Assembly: GCA_024278415.1 (NCBI GenBank)
Contig: JAJRTI010000473.1
Coordinates: forward strand, 1-18,640
Reading direction: 5' to 3'
Origin: Planctomycetota bacterium
GTDB taxonomy: Bacteria; Planctomycetota; Brocadiia; JAJRTI01
DNA length: 18,640 bases
A program made the translations under genes and the position numbers. Below the pieces are notes generated by a model. That model was not told the DNA's origin. It saw only the letters and a list, made by a program, of their open reading frames with translations, and ran no database searches. Positions 6,840 through 14,803 of the stretch are shown here, in pieces. Each line of letters opens with the position of its first letter. Positions within the stretch are counted from its first letter, which is position 1.

Positions 6840-9800
6840 GTGCCTGTGAAGGACAAAGCCGCGGTCGAGGCTGCGGCCGCGCGGCTGAGGCCGGGCGACA
6901 AGCTTGCGTTCGCCGCGCCGCTTGCGCCGGGCGACTACGTTATGCGCGTTCGCGCCAGGCCAACACAACCGGACGTGTTCAACGCGGTCGAGGTGCGCGT
7001 CAACGGTGTCGCGCTGGAGCCGCTGTGCGTGACCGTGCCCGCGTTCACGCGGCACCGACGTTACTTCCACCTGGGCGAACCTGGCGCTGAGATCGAGCTA
7101 TCGTTGCGCGAAGGCCCGGCGGTCGTCGTCGACCGCTTCCGCATCGCGCCGGCGTTCGAGAATGCGCGGATCAAGAAGCTGAAGCCGATGCACATGGACA
7201 CGACGCTCGTGGCGAACGGCCAGCCGGCCGCGCGGATCGTCGTGCCCGACGACGGCCGCTTCGACGCGCACGCGCGCCGGCTCGCGCAGATGATCGAGAC
7301 GCGCGCCGGCGCGGCGCTCCCAGTCGTGCGCAGCCGCGACGTGAAGCGCGGGGACTATGCCAAGTTCGCGCATCTCGTGCTCGGCACGTACCTGAACAAC
7401 CCCCACGTGTGGGAGCTGCATCCGAACGCCTGGGGCCGCGCTGCGGCGCCGGAGCCCGGCGCGTTTGCGGTCCGCACGTTCCACAACCCCATGGGCCTCG
7501 GCCGCAACGCGATCGCTCTGCTCGCCAGCGACGCCGCGGGCATGGACAAGGCGCTTGCGGCGGTCGAGCCGAAACTCGCAGCCGTCATGCCCAAACTGAC
7601 CCTGCCTGAGCCGCCGGCGCTCACCGACGCGCGCAAGCGCGAGATCGTGGTCGAGGCCGGCAAGCACATGCGCCAGAACCTGCGCGGGTTCCTCACCCGA
7701 TGGAAGCGATACGGGCCGGAAGGCTTCCGCCTGCTCGCGTACCGCTACTTCGAGCACATGGACTCGCGGGACACGATCAAGACCGACCTCTATCACTCTG
7801 GGTTCGCGGACGCGGAGCTGCACAAGCTCGTCACTTGTTGGGACCAGGTGGAGGAAACCGGCTACTACAACGACCTCGAGCGCCTGGCGATCACGAACGC
7901 GTTGTTCGAGATCGCCGAGTTCTGCCAGTTCCCCTATCAGAAATACCTCTGGGGGCAGCGCCGGCGCATGTCCGCGGCGGAGCTGCTCGCGTTCGCGCGC
8001 CAGCAGAAGCCGGCGTTGCGGTGGAACCACCAGCAGTTCCCGGCGTACTCGTTGTTCACGGCCGCGCAGTACTTCGGCACGTACTACCGGCTGCCTGAAG
8101 CCGCGGCGTGGTTCGAGTTGGCGCGCATCTGCTTCGAGCCCATGCGCGCCGCGAGCAAAGCCGGGGAGGACTGCTGGGGCTACCAAGACATCACCATGGT
8201 GCAGTGCCTCCGCTACTTCGCGGCGATCGGCGACGCCGACTACCTCCGCAGCGGAGCCTTGGAGCGCTTCCTGCGCCTGCGGCTCATCAGCATGGACAAC
8301 TTGGGCAGCGCGGTGAACTACGGCGACTCGACGCCCTACGCCGCGCCGCGCGAGCCGGGCTGGCAATACCGCGACGACACGCACCGCAGCTTCCTCTCCA
8401 CGCCCTGGCGGCCCGACCACGCCAAGATCGACTTCGACTCGACGCTGGGCGTGTACGTGCACCCGGTCGATCCGCTCTTTGCCGAGCGCTTCGACGCGCC
8501 GAAGGACGCGGCGATCTTCGACAAGATCTGTTTCCGCACCGCGGTTGACCCCAGCCGACACTATCTGCTGCTCGACGGCATCTCCCGCAGCCACCACGGC
8601 CACTGGGACGGCAACTCGATCAACCGTTTCTTCGACAATGGCCGCTGCTTCCTCGTGGAAGGCGACTATCTCAACGGCGACCTGAAGGACCACAACACGC
8701 TCACGTTTTCTCGCGACGGCGAGTCCGCATACCCGCCGCTGTTTTCTCTGCTTGCGGGACGGGCCGAGACTCCGCGCGTCGGCCTCACGCGCACCGTCAC
8801 CCCGGACTACAACGGCTCGACGTGGACGCGCAACATCGTGTGGGCGAAGGATCGTTACTTCGTCGTGCTCGACGAATTGAAGGCCGAGCGGCCCGGCGCG
8901 TACGACGCGAGCGTGCGTTGGCGCAGCCTCGGCAAGGTCACGCGCAATGGCTCCCGCGTCTCGATCGAGCAAGCAGGAGGCGAGGTCTTCCATCTCATCA
9001 ACGCGGACGGCGCCCGCATTCTGCTGCGCGACGACGCGGCCGACGGCAAGAAGAATTGGCGTCGCTATCCCCACGCGGCGCCGATCACGCGGCTCATCAG
9101 CCACCGCTTCGTCGGCGAGATCCCTGCCGGCGGCCGGCACGTGTTCCAGAATCTGTTCTACGTCGCGGGGCCGGCCGAGAAGCAGCGCTTCGAGCTGCGG
9201 CCGATCAGCGAGGGCTGTGCGCTGGTCGTGGGCGACGATGTGGCGCTCGTGGGCACAGGCACGTACAAGGCCGGGCCCATCGACATCGCCGCGGGGCTGT
9301 TCTATATCTCCGCAAACGAACTCGTCGCGGCCGCGTGCACACGACTGAACATAGCCGGGGTCGAGGTTGGCGAATCCGTTGCGGCCGACCTCACGCGGCC
9401 GCAGTTCGCGGAGCTGCGCAAGCAGGTCGCCGCGCACTTGGAGGCGCTTCGTGCGGCATCGAGGCCGGCTGAGCCTCGCCGGGCAGAGCGGCCGGCAGAG
9501 GCCGGCCTCAAGCAGACGTGGTCGCGCAACATGGGCGCCAAGATCACGGCCATTGAAGTCGCTGACATCGACGCCGACGGCAGCGCCGACGTCGTCGTGG
9601 GGTGCGCGGACGGCCGACTCGCGGTGCTCGACGCGGCGGGGAAGGCGGTCTGGGAGCGCCAGCTCGACCACCGAATCAACGACATTGCCCTCGGCTGCGT
9701 CCGCGGCGCAAAGACGCTCGACATTGCCGTGGGCTGTGACGGGCAGTCGCTCGTCGTGCTCGATAGCGCGGGCAAGGAGTTGTGGCGCGCGACGTTCGAG

Positions 9801-10583
9801 GCCGGCCACGGCGGGCCCGGCAACGTGTTGCGTTGCGCGATCGGCGACTTTGACGGCGACGGCAAGGGCGAAGTGGCGGCCGGGCTCGATTGCGCGCAGC
9901 AGCACGTGCTCGACGACGATGGCCAGCGTCTCGCGCGCTTCGAGGCGCGGCACGACACGAACGTGCTGGAGGCCGCGGACGTGGACGGCAACGGTTGCGA
10001 CGACCTCGCCATCGGCGTGACTTATACCGAGCGGCTGCTCGTGTACTTCTACCCCGGCGGCAGAAACCAGCGCCGCGCGTTCGGCGCATCGATCTCAGGG
10101 TGCAGCTCTGTCGCGTTCGCCGACTTGACCGGCGACGGCAAGCTCGAAGCGATTTACGCGGGCAAAGACGCCGGCCTGCGCGTGTGCAAGCCAGACAAGA
10201 AGAACCGCTATCGCCTCGCGTTCGTGTGGCAGAAGTACTTGGGCAGCGACGCGCTCACGAAGGTGGTCGCCATGCACGGAGGCCAGGGAGGCAGGCCGGG
10301 GCTCGCGGTCGCGTCCATGGACGGCTTTGTCGCGCGGCTGGAGGCCGATGGCAAGATCGAGTGGATCCGCTACGTGGGCGAAAGCGTGTTCGACTTGGCT
10401 ACTGCCGCAGGCGTGCTCTACGCGGCCGCGGACGACGCAGTGCTGATGCTCTCGCGTGACGGCCGCGTCACTGGATGCCTGCGGCTGGGCGGGCCGATTT
10501 CGGGCGTGCGAACCACGAGCGACAAACAATGTGTGGTCGCGCAGGGCGAGCGCGTGATGGGCGTGGGGGCCGTGGCGAAGTGA
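6840..10583 (+). CDS. heparinase II/III-like polysaccharide lyase with beta-propeller, 1247 aa
   Basis: Domains in order: a small beta module at 20-105, perhaps carbohydrate-binding; an alpha/beta region at about 120-255 resembling the N-terminal domain found beside some GH67 and lyase proteins; a helical toroid at about 260-500 rich in Tyr and Trp; and a heparinase II/III-like beta-sandwich at about 530-860 with HYLLLDGISRSHHGHWDG. A charged linker at about 875-895 comes next. Last is an FG-GAP/PQQ-like beta-propeller with calcium-binding-type loops DIDADGSAD, DFDGDGKGE, DVDGNGCDD and DLTGDGKLE. Such enzymes cleave uronate-containing polysaccharides outside the cytoplasm, but this frame has no signal peptide. 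The GTG at 6840 is only the first possible start; the nearest purine-rich GGCGGAG lies 15 bases upstream, too far for a good site. Substrate is unknown. Confidence 0.8.
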   Translation: MPVKDKAAVEAAAARLRPGDKLAFAAPLAPGDYVMRVRARPTQPDVFNAVEVRVNGVALEPLCVTVPAFTRHRRYFHLGEPGAEIELSLREGPAVVVDRFRIAPAFENARIKKLKPMHMDTTLVANGQPAARIVVPDDGRFDAHARRLAQMIETRAGAALPVVRSRDVKRGDYAKFAHLVLGTYLNNPHVWELHPNAWGRAAAPEPGAFAVRTFHNPMGLGRNAIALLASDAAGMDKALAAVEPKLAAVMPKLTLPEPPALTDARKREIVVEAGKHMRQNLRGFLTRWKRYGPEGFRLLAYRYFEHMDSRDTIKTDLYHSGFADAELHKLVTCWDQVEETGYYNDLERLAITNALFEIAEFCQFPYQKYLWGQRRRMSAAELLAFARQQKPALRWNHQQFPAYSLFTAAQYFGTYYRLPEAAAWFELARICFEPMRAASKAGEDCWGYQDITMVQCLRYFAAIGDADYLRSGALERFLRLRLISMDNLGSAVNYGDSTPYAAPREPGWQYRDDTHRSFLSTPWRPDHAKIDFDSTLGVYVHPVDPLFAERFDAPKDAAIFDKICFRTAVDPSRHYLLLDGISRSHHGHWDGNSINRFFDNGRCFLVEGDYLNGDLKDHNTLTFSRDGESAYPPLFSLLAGRAETPRVGLTRTVTPDYNGSTWTRNIVWAKDRYFVVLDELKAERPGAYDASVRWRSLGKVTRNGSRVSIEQAGGEVFHLINADGARILLRDDAADGKKNWRRYPHAAPITRLISHRFVGEIPAGGRHVFQNLFYVAGPAEKQRFELRPISEGCALVVGDDVALVGTGTYKAGPIDIAAGLFYISANELVAAACTRLNIAGVEVGESVAADLTRPQFAELRKQVAAHLEALRAASRPAEPRRAERPAEAGLKQTWSRNMGAKITAIEVADIDADGSADVVVGCADGRLAVLDAAGKAVWERQLDHRINDIALGCVRGAKTLDIAVGCDGQSLVVLDSAGKELWRATFEAGHGGPGNVLRCAIGDFDGDGKGEVAAGLDCAQQHVLDDDGQRLARFEARHDTNVLEAADVDGNGCDDLAIGVTYTERLLVYFYPGGRNQRRAFGASISGCSSVAFADLTGDGKLEAIYAGKDAGLRVCKPDKKNRYRLAFVWQKYLGSDALTKVVAMHGGQGGRPGLAVASMDGFVARLEADGKIEWIRYVGESVFDLATAAGVLYAAADDAVLMLSRDGRVTGCLRLGGPISGVRTTSDKQCVVAQGERVMGVGAVAK
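9461..9509. repeat. palindromic segment encoding an interdomain linker
   Basis: GAGGCCGGC (9461-9469) and GCCGGCCTC (9501-9509) bracket further GCCGGC-type repeats within the coding sequence. It encodes an Ala/Arg/Pro/Glu-rich linker between the lyase sandwich and the propeller, as expected of a palindromic element tolerated at a domain boundary. Confidence 0.4.
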
Positions 10584-10641
10584 GGGGGGGCTGATCGTGG
10601 CTGCGGCGCAGAAACGGGCGAATGTTTCACGGCTAGCGGAG

Positions 10642-10657
10642 GCTCACTGACGTGAGC
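10642..10657. repeat. TGAC-loop hairpin after the lyase gene
   Basis: GCTCAC, TGAC loop, GTGAGC form a 6-bp stem 58 bases after the lyase stop codon. No T-run follows, so it is not called a terminator. The loop is the same as in the hairpin at 4558-4577. The rest of the gap 10584-10909 is the rpsU promoter and leader. Confidence 0.35.
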
Positions 10658-10700
10658 ACTACAGGCGGGGCGCATGGGAGAACTCCTGCCGAAATAGCGC

Positions 10701-10729
10701 TTGACTGCCCCCAGGCGGTTGGCTACAAT
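10701..10729 (+). promoter_or_regulatory. strong sigma70-type promoter of rpsU
   Basis: TTGACT (10701-10706), a 17-base spacer and TACAAT (10724-10729) each match five of six consensus bases. The predicted start near 10736 gives a leader of about 174 bases before the rpsU ATG. Confidence 0.75.
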
Positions 10730-10760
10730 GCTTTGCTCTCTTGTGTTCCCCAACCGTGGC

Positions 10761-10879
10761 GCTGAGGGGCTTGTGCGTAGCAGCCATTCCTTTCCTCAGC
10801 CGTGGGTGACTGAGTGCATCGAGGGCCATTTGCGCAATCGGCAAGCGTTGGCGCCACACGTTCAACGTCATTGGCCAAC
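10761..10879 (+). promoter_or_regulatory. structured 5' leader of rpsU
   Basis: Two stem-loops can be drawn. GCTGAGG (10761-10767) pairs with CCTCAGC (10794-10800). GTTGGC (10847-10852) pairs with GCCAAC (10874-10879), enclosing the inner palindrome ACGTTCAACGT (10858-10868). The second ends 15 bases before the GGAG ribosome site, a place where S21 could act on its own mRNA. I know of no matching described family. Confidence 0.4.
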
Positions 10880-10909
10880 AGACAACAGAAGATTGGAGTT
10901 GATGTTTTT

Positions 10910-11140
10910 ATGGCCAAGATCGAGGTCAAGCAAGACGAACACATTCGGGACGCGCTCAAGCGTTTCAAGAAGCTCTGCGATCACGAGGGCGTGTTGAGCC
11001 GGTCTCGCCGGCGCAACTTCTACGAGAAGCCGAGCGAGAAGCGTCGCCGTGAGGCCGTTGAGCGGATGAAGAATATCCGCCGCGCCGAACGTATCCGAAT
11101 GGGCTTGGTGAAGAGGCGAAGCCGGCGGCGGAGCTTCTAG
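10910..11140 (+). CDS. rpsU: 30S ribosomal protein bS21
   Basis: The 76-residue product is a clear bS21. It opens with MAKIEVKQDEHIRDALKRF, has the basic SRSRRRNFYEKPSEKRRRE centre, and ends in a very basic Arg/Lys tail (RMGLVKRRSRRRSF). The protein binds the 3' region of 16S rRNA on the small subunit platform and aids initiation of translation. The frame is open upstream to 10814, but bS21 homology begins at this ATG. GGAG at 10895-10898 is 11 bases upstream, slightly far. The gene stands alone, with its own promoter at 10701 and an intrinsic terminator at 11201, and is convergent with the LarA-like gene. Confidence 0.95.
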   Translation: MAKIEVKQDEHIRDALKRFKKLCDHEGVLSRSRRRNFYEKPSEKRRREAVERMKNIRRAERIRMGLVKRRSRRRSF

Positions 11141-11200
11141 GCTCTCCCCTCCCACTGCCCTCCCAATCGCCGCGTACGCGGCAGTTTCATCACCCACGCG

Positions 11201-11241
11201 ACAGCGCCCGCCACGACCCGTGGCCGGGCGCTGTTTCTTTT
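11201..11241 (+). terminator. intrinsic terminator of rpsU
   Basis: ACAGCGCCCG (11201-11210) pairs with CGGGCGCTGT (11225-11234). The stem continues with CCACG/CGTGG around a three-base loop, with one bulged C. The tail TTTCTTTT follows. The T-run is on the plus strand only, so it serves rpsU rather than the convergent gene ending at 11246. Confidence 0.85.
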
Positions 11242-11245
11242 GGTG

Positions 11246-12505
11246 CTACTCCGCCACACCTACGAGCGTCGCCACCCACGGCATCTGCCCCGCCCGGTCG
11301 AAGGGCCACGCGATCGCCTCACCCGCCTGCTCCAGATCCTCCCGCTCCGCCACCTGCGCCGCGTACGCCTCGGACACGAGCAGATGCTCCAACTCGAGCG
11401 TGTTCTTGATCCACATCACCCTTGCCTGCTCCGGCGGAGTGAGCCCGATGGTCGCCAGGCTGGCCTCGATACACTCGCGGTCGGTGTCGAAGTGGATGGG
11501 GATGCGCGCGTTGGCCGGCTTGGCTGCGGTGATCGCGTTCGTGTACATCGCGTGGGTATCGATCTTGTCCACCAGCCGCCGGTGCGTGAAGTCCGCATAG
11601 CCCACGCCGTTGGCGTTGCCGTACGTGTGCTCGGTCAGGCTGCGCACGTAGATGCGCCGCATGCGGACCGGCGAGTTGGGCTTGACGCCGGTCACGTACG
11701 GGTCCATGCCCAGCCCGCTGAACTCCTTGCCCATCTCGTCCACGACGAGCAGGTCGCCCTCGGTGAATGGCAGCTTGGCCATGAGCGCCAACGCCACCTC
11801 CAGCAGCTTCGGCTCCTCGCTCGCAAACTCGCAGGGCTCCAGGCCTACGAGCCGCGCGGTGCGGTCGTACGCGTTCTCGATGATCGCCAGGCCGAACGAG
11901 ACCGGCGCCCGGTCGTTGACCACGCGGGCCACGTCCTTGACGATATCGTCCCAGGGCTGGTCGAGAATCGCCGCGTGGTAGACCTCCGCGCCCTTCTGCT
12001 TGCCCAGGCCGATGAGCATCATCTTCATGAGCCCGCTCTCGACTGGGCCGATGAACCGCGTGTGGGGCTTGATGCGGTTCACGACCGCGATGTGGTCGGC
12101 CTGCGACGCGAGCTTGTCGAGGCAGACAGGGAACCCGTGCTTGCTGCGGCCGATCTCGACCACGTCCATGCATGCGCGGATGGGCGCGCCGACCGCGTCT
12201 TCGGTGACGCCATAGCTGGCGAGCACGCTCGCCTGGCCTTCCGGGGTTGCGCCGCCGTGGCTACCCATAGCCGGCACGATGAACGGCTCGCCGCCGGCGC
12301 GCTTGACCTCGTCGCACATGGACTTGACGATGAGCGCCATGTTGGCGATGCCGCGGCTGCCGCAGGTGATCGCGACGCTCTGGCCGGGCTTGACCTTGTC
12401 GCCCAGCTTGGCCTTCGCCAACTGCGCGGCGACTTCGCCGGGGATGTCATCGAGTTCAGGCGCAGGGAAGACTTGGCGGATGGGGATGAGTTTGGGGAAG
12501 TTCAT
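11246..12505 (-). CDS. LarA-like (DUF2088, lactate racemase superfamily) protein, 419 aa
   Basis: The length matches LarA, the nickel-pincer lactate racemase (about 420 aa). The N-terminal half carries a family-type nucleotide/phosphate region. Here it reads VAITCGSRGIANMALIV, then FIVPAMGSHGGATPEGQ, where classic LarA has DxTRP and GTHR-type motifs. HTRFIGPVESGLMKMMLIGLGKQKGAEVYH follows as the likely cofactor/substrate region, then a C-terminal alpha/beta domain. I therefore place it among LarA homologues of unknown substrate rather than true lactate racemase. No larB, larC or larE is in the window to supply the cofactor. The start at 12505 is chosen because homology begins there; no good ribosome site is visible, and upstream ATGs at 12571 and 12550 lie in or beside the heptamer array. 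It is last in the leftward three-gene block. Confidence 0.75.
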   Translation of the reverse strand: MNFPKLIPIRQVFPAPELDDIPGEVAAQLAKAKLGDKVKPGQSVAITCGSRGIANMALIVKSMCDEVKRAGGEPFIVPAMGSHGGATPEGQASVLASYGVTEDAVGAPIRACMDVVEIGRSKHGFPVCLDKLASQADHIAVVNRIKPHTRFIGPVESGLMKMMLIGLGKQKGAEVYHAAILDQPWDDIVKDVARVVNDRAPVSFGLAIIENAYDRTARLVGLEPCEFASEEPKLLEVALALMAKLPFTEGDLLVVDEMGKEFSGLGMDPYVTGVKPNSPVRMRRIYVRSLTEHTYGNANGVGYADFTHRRLVDKIDTHAMYTNAITAAKPANARIPIHFDTDRECIEASLATIGLTPPEQARVMWIKNTLELEHLLVSEAYAAQVAEREDLEQAGEAIAWPFDRAGQMPWVATLVGVAE

Positions 12506-12551
12506 GGAGGGGTTTTCGGTGTTGGGGTGTTCGCTTGTGGCGCCCCACATC

Positions 12552-12579
12552 ATGAACCATTGACCATCGGGCATCAACC
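12552..12579. repeat. degenerate ATCAACC heptamer array
   Basis: Four heptamers in register, ATGAACC, ATTGACC, ATCGGGC and ATCAACC, fill most of the 76-base gap between the acetyltransferase and the LarA-like gene. They share the heptamer of the inverted array at 2634-2654 but have no opposite arm here. Confidence 0.5.
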
Positions 12580-12581
12580 GT

Positions 12582-13511
12582 TCAGAAGTGATCGGCCGCA
12601 TAGAAGCACATCCCATCGAGCGCGGCCAAGTCCTGGAACTTGAGCGGCAGGGCCATGGCGGGCTCGTAGTCGGGCAGGCGTTCAGGCGCGTGGCTCACGT
12701 TGCGGGCGTTCTCGTCCAGGAATGCTTCAATCGTGGGATCGGCTGGCAAGTACGCGCAGAACGGCCCCAAGTCGTACCGCTCGCCGATCGCGGCGAAGAG
12801 CGATGGCAACGCGGCCGCGTGGCCCGCGCGATACGCGAGTTCCATGATGACGTTGTGGTTCCCTTCGCCGCGCGAGTAGGCCACCACCTCGCCGTGGGCC
12901 TCGACGACGATGAACCGCGACGGATCCTCATGCCGCACCCACTCACGGCTTGCGCGCCAGTAGTCGAGCGAGCGCCTGGCCGCGCCGGTGTGCTCGACGA
13001 TGTAGTCGTCGTAGATTGCGGCGATCGCTTCGAGGTCGCGGTCCCAATCGCCCTGCCGAACCACGTAGCGGCTTGGCAACGGCCTGCGCGCGGAGTCCGT
13101 GAGGCCGAAGGCCGTGATCCGCTCGCGGACGATCTGCCAGCCGTGCTTCTCGTAAAGCTCGGGCACAGCCGCGTGCAGGAGCCCCAAGTCGTAGCCACGC
13201 GCCTGCATGTAGGAGGCCACGTCGCGCAGGATCGCGGATGCGTAGCCCTTGCGGCGATGTTCTGCCGCGGCCACGACGTTGCCCACGTAGCCCAACTTCA
13301 CCGTGCGCTCGCCGATCCACATCTCCCGCTCGATGACTTGCGCCATGGCCACGACTCGCCCATCGAGCACTCCCACGCGCGTCTGATGCGGCTCATACCC
13401 TGGCGCCCGCGTCAGCATCGCCTCGTTTGCTTGCCCGGCCCAGACCGATCCGAGCAGGGCGATGGCCTGCCGCGCGTCCTCGGACGTTGCGGCTCGGACT
13501 TGGAAGGACAT
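12582..13511 (-). CDS. Eis-like GNAT N-acetyltransferase, 309 aa
   Basis: The N-terminal 150 residues form a GNAT fold. AATSEDARQAIALLGSVW begins it, then KLGYVGNVVAAAEHRRKGYASAILRD carries the acetyl-CoA pyrophosphate loop (RRKGYA), and GLLHAAVPELYEKHGWQIV is the typical Eis-type C-terminal strand. A second divergent GNAT-like half follows, with a FIVVEAHGEVVAYSRG strand. Eis proteins of about 400 aa add a sterol-carrier-like third domain that is missing here. The family acetylates amines on small molecules or proteins; the substrate is unknown. TGGGG lies 6 bases upstream of the ATG at 13511; an ATG at 13523 is also possible. It starts 23 bases after the kinase stop, in the same direction, so co-transcription is likely. 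Confidence 0.85.
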   Translation of the reverse strand: MSFQVRAATSEDARQAIALLGSVWAGQANEAMLTRAPGYEPHQTRVGVLDGRVVAMAQVIEREMWIGERTVKLGYVGNVVAAAEHRRKGYASAILRDVASYMQARGYDLGLLHAAVPELYEKHGWQIVRERITAFGLTDSARRPLPSRYVVRQGDWDRDLEAIAAIYDDYIVEHTGAARRSLDYWRASREWVRHEDPSRFIVVEAHGEVVAYSRGEGNHNVIMELAYRAGHAAALPSLFAAIGERYDLGPFCAYLPADPTIEAFLDENARNVSHAPERLPDYEPAMALPLKFQDLAALDGMCFYAADHF

Positions 13512-13534
13512 CGCGCACCCCATCGGCAGCCGCG

Positions 13535-14551
13535 TCACACTTCCTGTGCGCGCGCCTGCTCCTCTGCCGCCTTCATCTCGCCGAGCACGTTCTTCAGCGC
13601 CCGAATCGCCTCTTCGGGCTCCTGGTAGCGATCGTCCGGCGACTTGGCCATCATCTTGGCCAAGACGCTGCACAACGACTCGGGAATATCCGGGTTGTAC
13701 TCGCAGGGCGGGATCGCGGTCTCCTTCTCGTGTTGCTGCACGATTTTGAGCGCGGAGGGCCCGATAAACGGCGGCCGGCCGGTCAGCGCGTGGTAGAGGG
13801 TGGCGCCGAGCGCGTAGATGTCTGCGCGGTGGTCCGCGCCTTTCGCGTCCGTTGCTTGCTCGGGCGCCATGTAGTGGGGAGTGCCGAGGCCGGAGTTCTC
13901 CTGCGTAAACCCCAGGCTTGGCTCGTCGATCACCTTGGCCAAGCCGAAGTCCGCGACCTTCACCTGCCCGGCGTTGCTCAAGAGCACGTTGTCGGGCTTG
14001 ATGTCGCGGTGCACGATATTGGACTCCCGCGCGCAGGCCAAGGCCTTGGCGACGTCGATCCCGATCTCAACCGCTTCCCGCGGCGCGAGCGCGCCGTCGG
14101 TCTTGATCCGCTCCGCCAGGGACCGCCCTTCCACGTATTCCATTGCGATGTAGTGCACGCCCCGCTCGCGGCCCACGTCATACACCTGCACGATGTTGGG
14201 GTGGGAGAGCTTGGCCGCGGCGCGAGCCTCGGTGAGGAAGCGCATGATGAACTGTTCGTCCGTCAGCTCCGTGCTGAGGCGCTTGAGGACCACGACGCGC
14301 CCCAGTGCGAGCTGCTTGGCCCGATACACCGAGCCCATCCCTCCCTTGGCGATCTCCCCGATGACCAGGTACCCCCCCAGGGTCTTGCCCACGAGCGCGT
14401 CCTTGGGCCGGTCGGCATCGGCAGGGGGCTGCGTAGGGGCAAACGTGGCGCCACACTTCGCGCACCGTACGCGTGCCTGGTCCGGCATGTTCCGCGTGGG
14501 GTATTCCGCCTGGCACTTGGGGCACTGTATGGTGGGGGGAACGTCAGCCAT
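13535..14551 (-). CDS. zinc-ribbon Ser/Thr protein kinase (PknB-like), 338 aa
   Basis: Residues 8-38 are an MJ0042-type zinc ribbon with CPKC (10-13) and CAKC (30-33). Residues 61 to about 325 form a complete Hanks-type kinase: glycine loop AKGGMGSVY (68-76), Lys90 in VVVLKRL, helix-C Glu108, catalytic loop HRDIKPDN, metal loop DFGLAK, and GTPHYMAPEQ after the activation segment. All catalytic residues are present. There is no transmembrane segment and no sensor domain, so it is probably cytosolic, with the zinc ribbon mediating binding. The combination is frequent in Planctomycetota and relatives. The start at 14551 follows a promoter at 14601-14629 by about 43 bases and sits directly before the zinc ribbon. 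It is first in a block with the acetyltransferase and the LarA-like gene. Targets are unknown. Confidence 0.92.
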   Translation of the reverse strand: MADVPPTIQCPKCQAEYPTRNMPDQARVRCAKCGATFAPTQPPADADRPKDALVGKTLGGYLVIGEIAKGGMGSVYRAKQLALGRVVVLKRLSTELTDEQFIMRFLTEARAAAKLSHPNIVQVYDVGRERGVHYIAMEYVEGRSLAERIKTDGALAPREAVEIGIDVAKALACARESNIVHRDIKPDNVLLSNAGQVKVADFGLAKVIDEPSLGFTQENSGLGTPHYMAPEQATDAKGADHRADIYALGATLYHALTGRPPFIGPSALKIVQQHEKETAIPPCEYNPDIPESLCSVLAKMMAKSPDDRYQEPEEAIRALKNVLGEMKAAEEQARAQEV

Positions 14552-14600
14552 CGTGGAGGCGGTGCAGGGGCTATACGGGGCGCACAACGCAACGCGTGTC

Positions 14601-14629
14601 AGTGTACCAGCGGTCGTGAGTGATGTCAA
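14601..14629 (-). promoter_or_regulatory. sigma70-type promoter of the kinase block
   Basis: On the minus strand TTGACA (14629-14624, perfect) is followed after 17 bases by TACACT (14606-14601). The expected start near 14594 gives a short leader to the ATG at 14551. Confidence 0.65.
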
Positions 14630-14767
14630 AGTCGCGGCACCGTGCTCACGCGCTCGGCCGTGACGCGCTTCTTGTAGGGCAACATTTCAGCTTTTCAGGC
14701 AGATTGGCTGCAACCACAAGTCGTTCGTGGGGGACGGCCGTCGCGGGAGACATGGCCGCCCGCCGCG

Positions 14768-14796
14768 TTGCCGAGCCAAGTGGCGTGTGGTATATT
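14768..14796 (+). promoter_or_regulatory. promoter of fluoride riboswitch 1
   Basis: TTGCCG (14768-14773), a 17-base spacer and TATATT (14791-14796) place transcription start near 14803, exactly where the riboswitch begins. That match of position strengthens both calls. The stretch 14630-14767 between the two divergent promoters shows nothing else. Confidence 0.7.
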
Positions 14797-14803
14797 GGCT
14801 GGC

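Noticed and set aside
5592..7070. 492-codon minus-strand frame opposite the discoidin gene
   Set aside because: Shadow composition, and it covers the inverted heptamer array.
7098..9953. 951-codon antisense frame opposite the lyase gene
   Set aside because: Arg/Ala/Val-rich, no domain, and exactly opposite a gene with clear domains; it is a result of GC-rich codon usage.
12588..13628. 346-codon plus-strand frame over the acetyltransferase
   Set aside because: No recognisable domain; the opposite strand encodes an evident GNAT fold.
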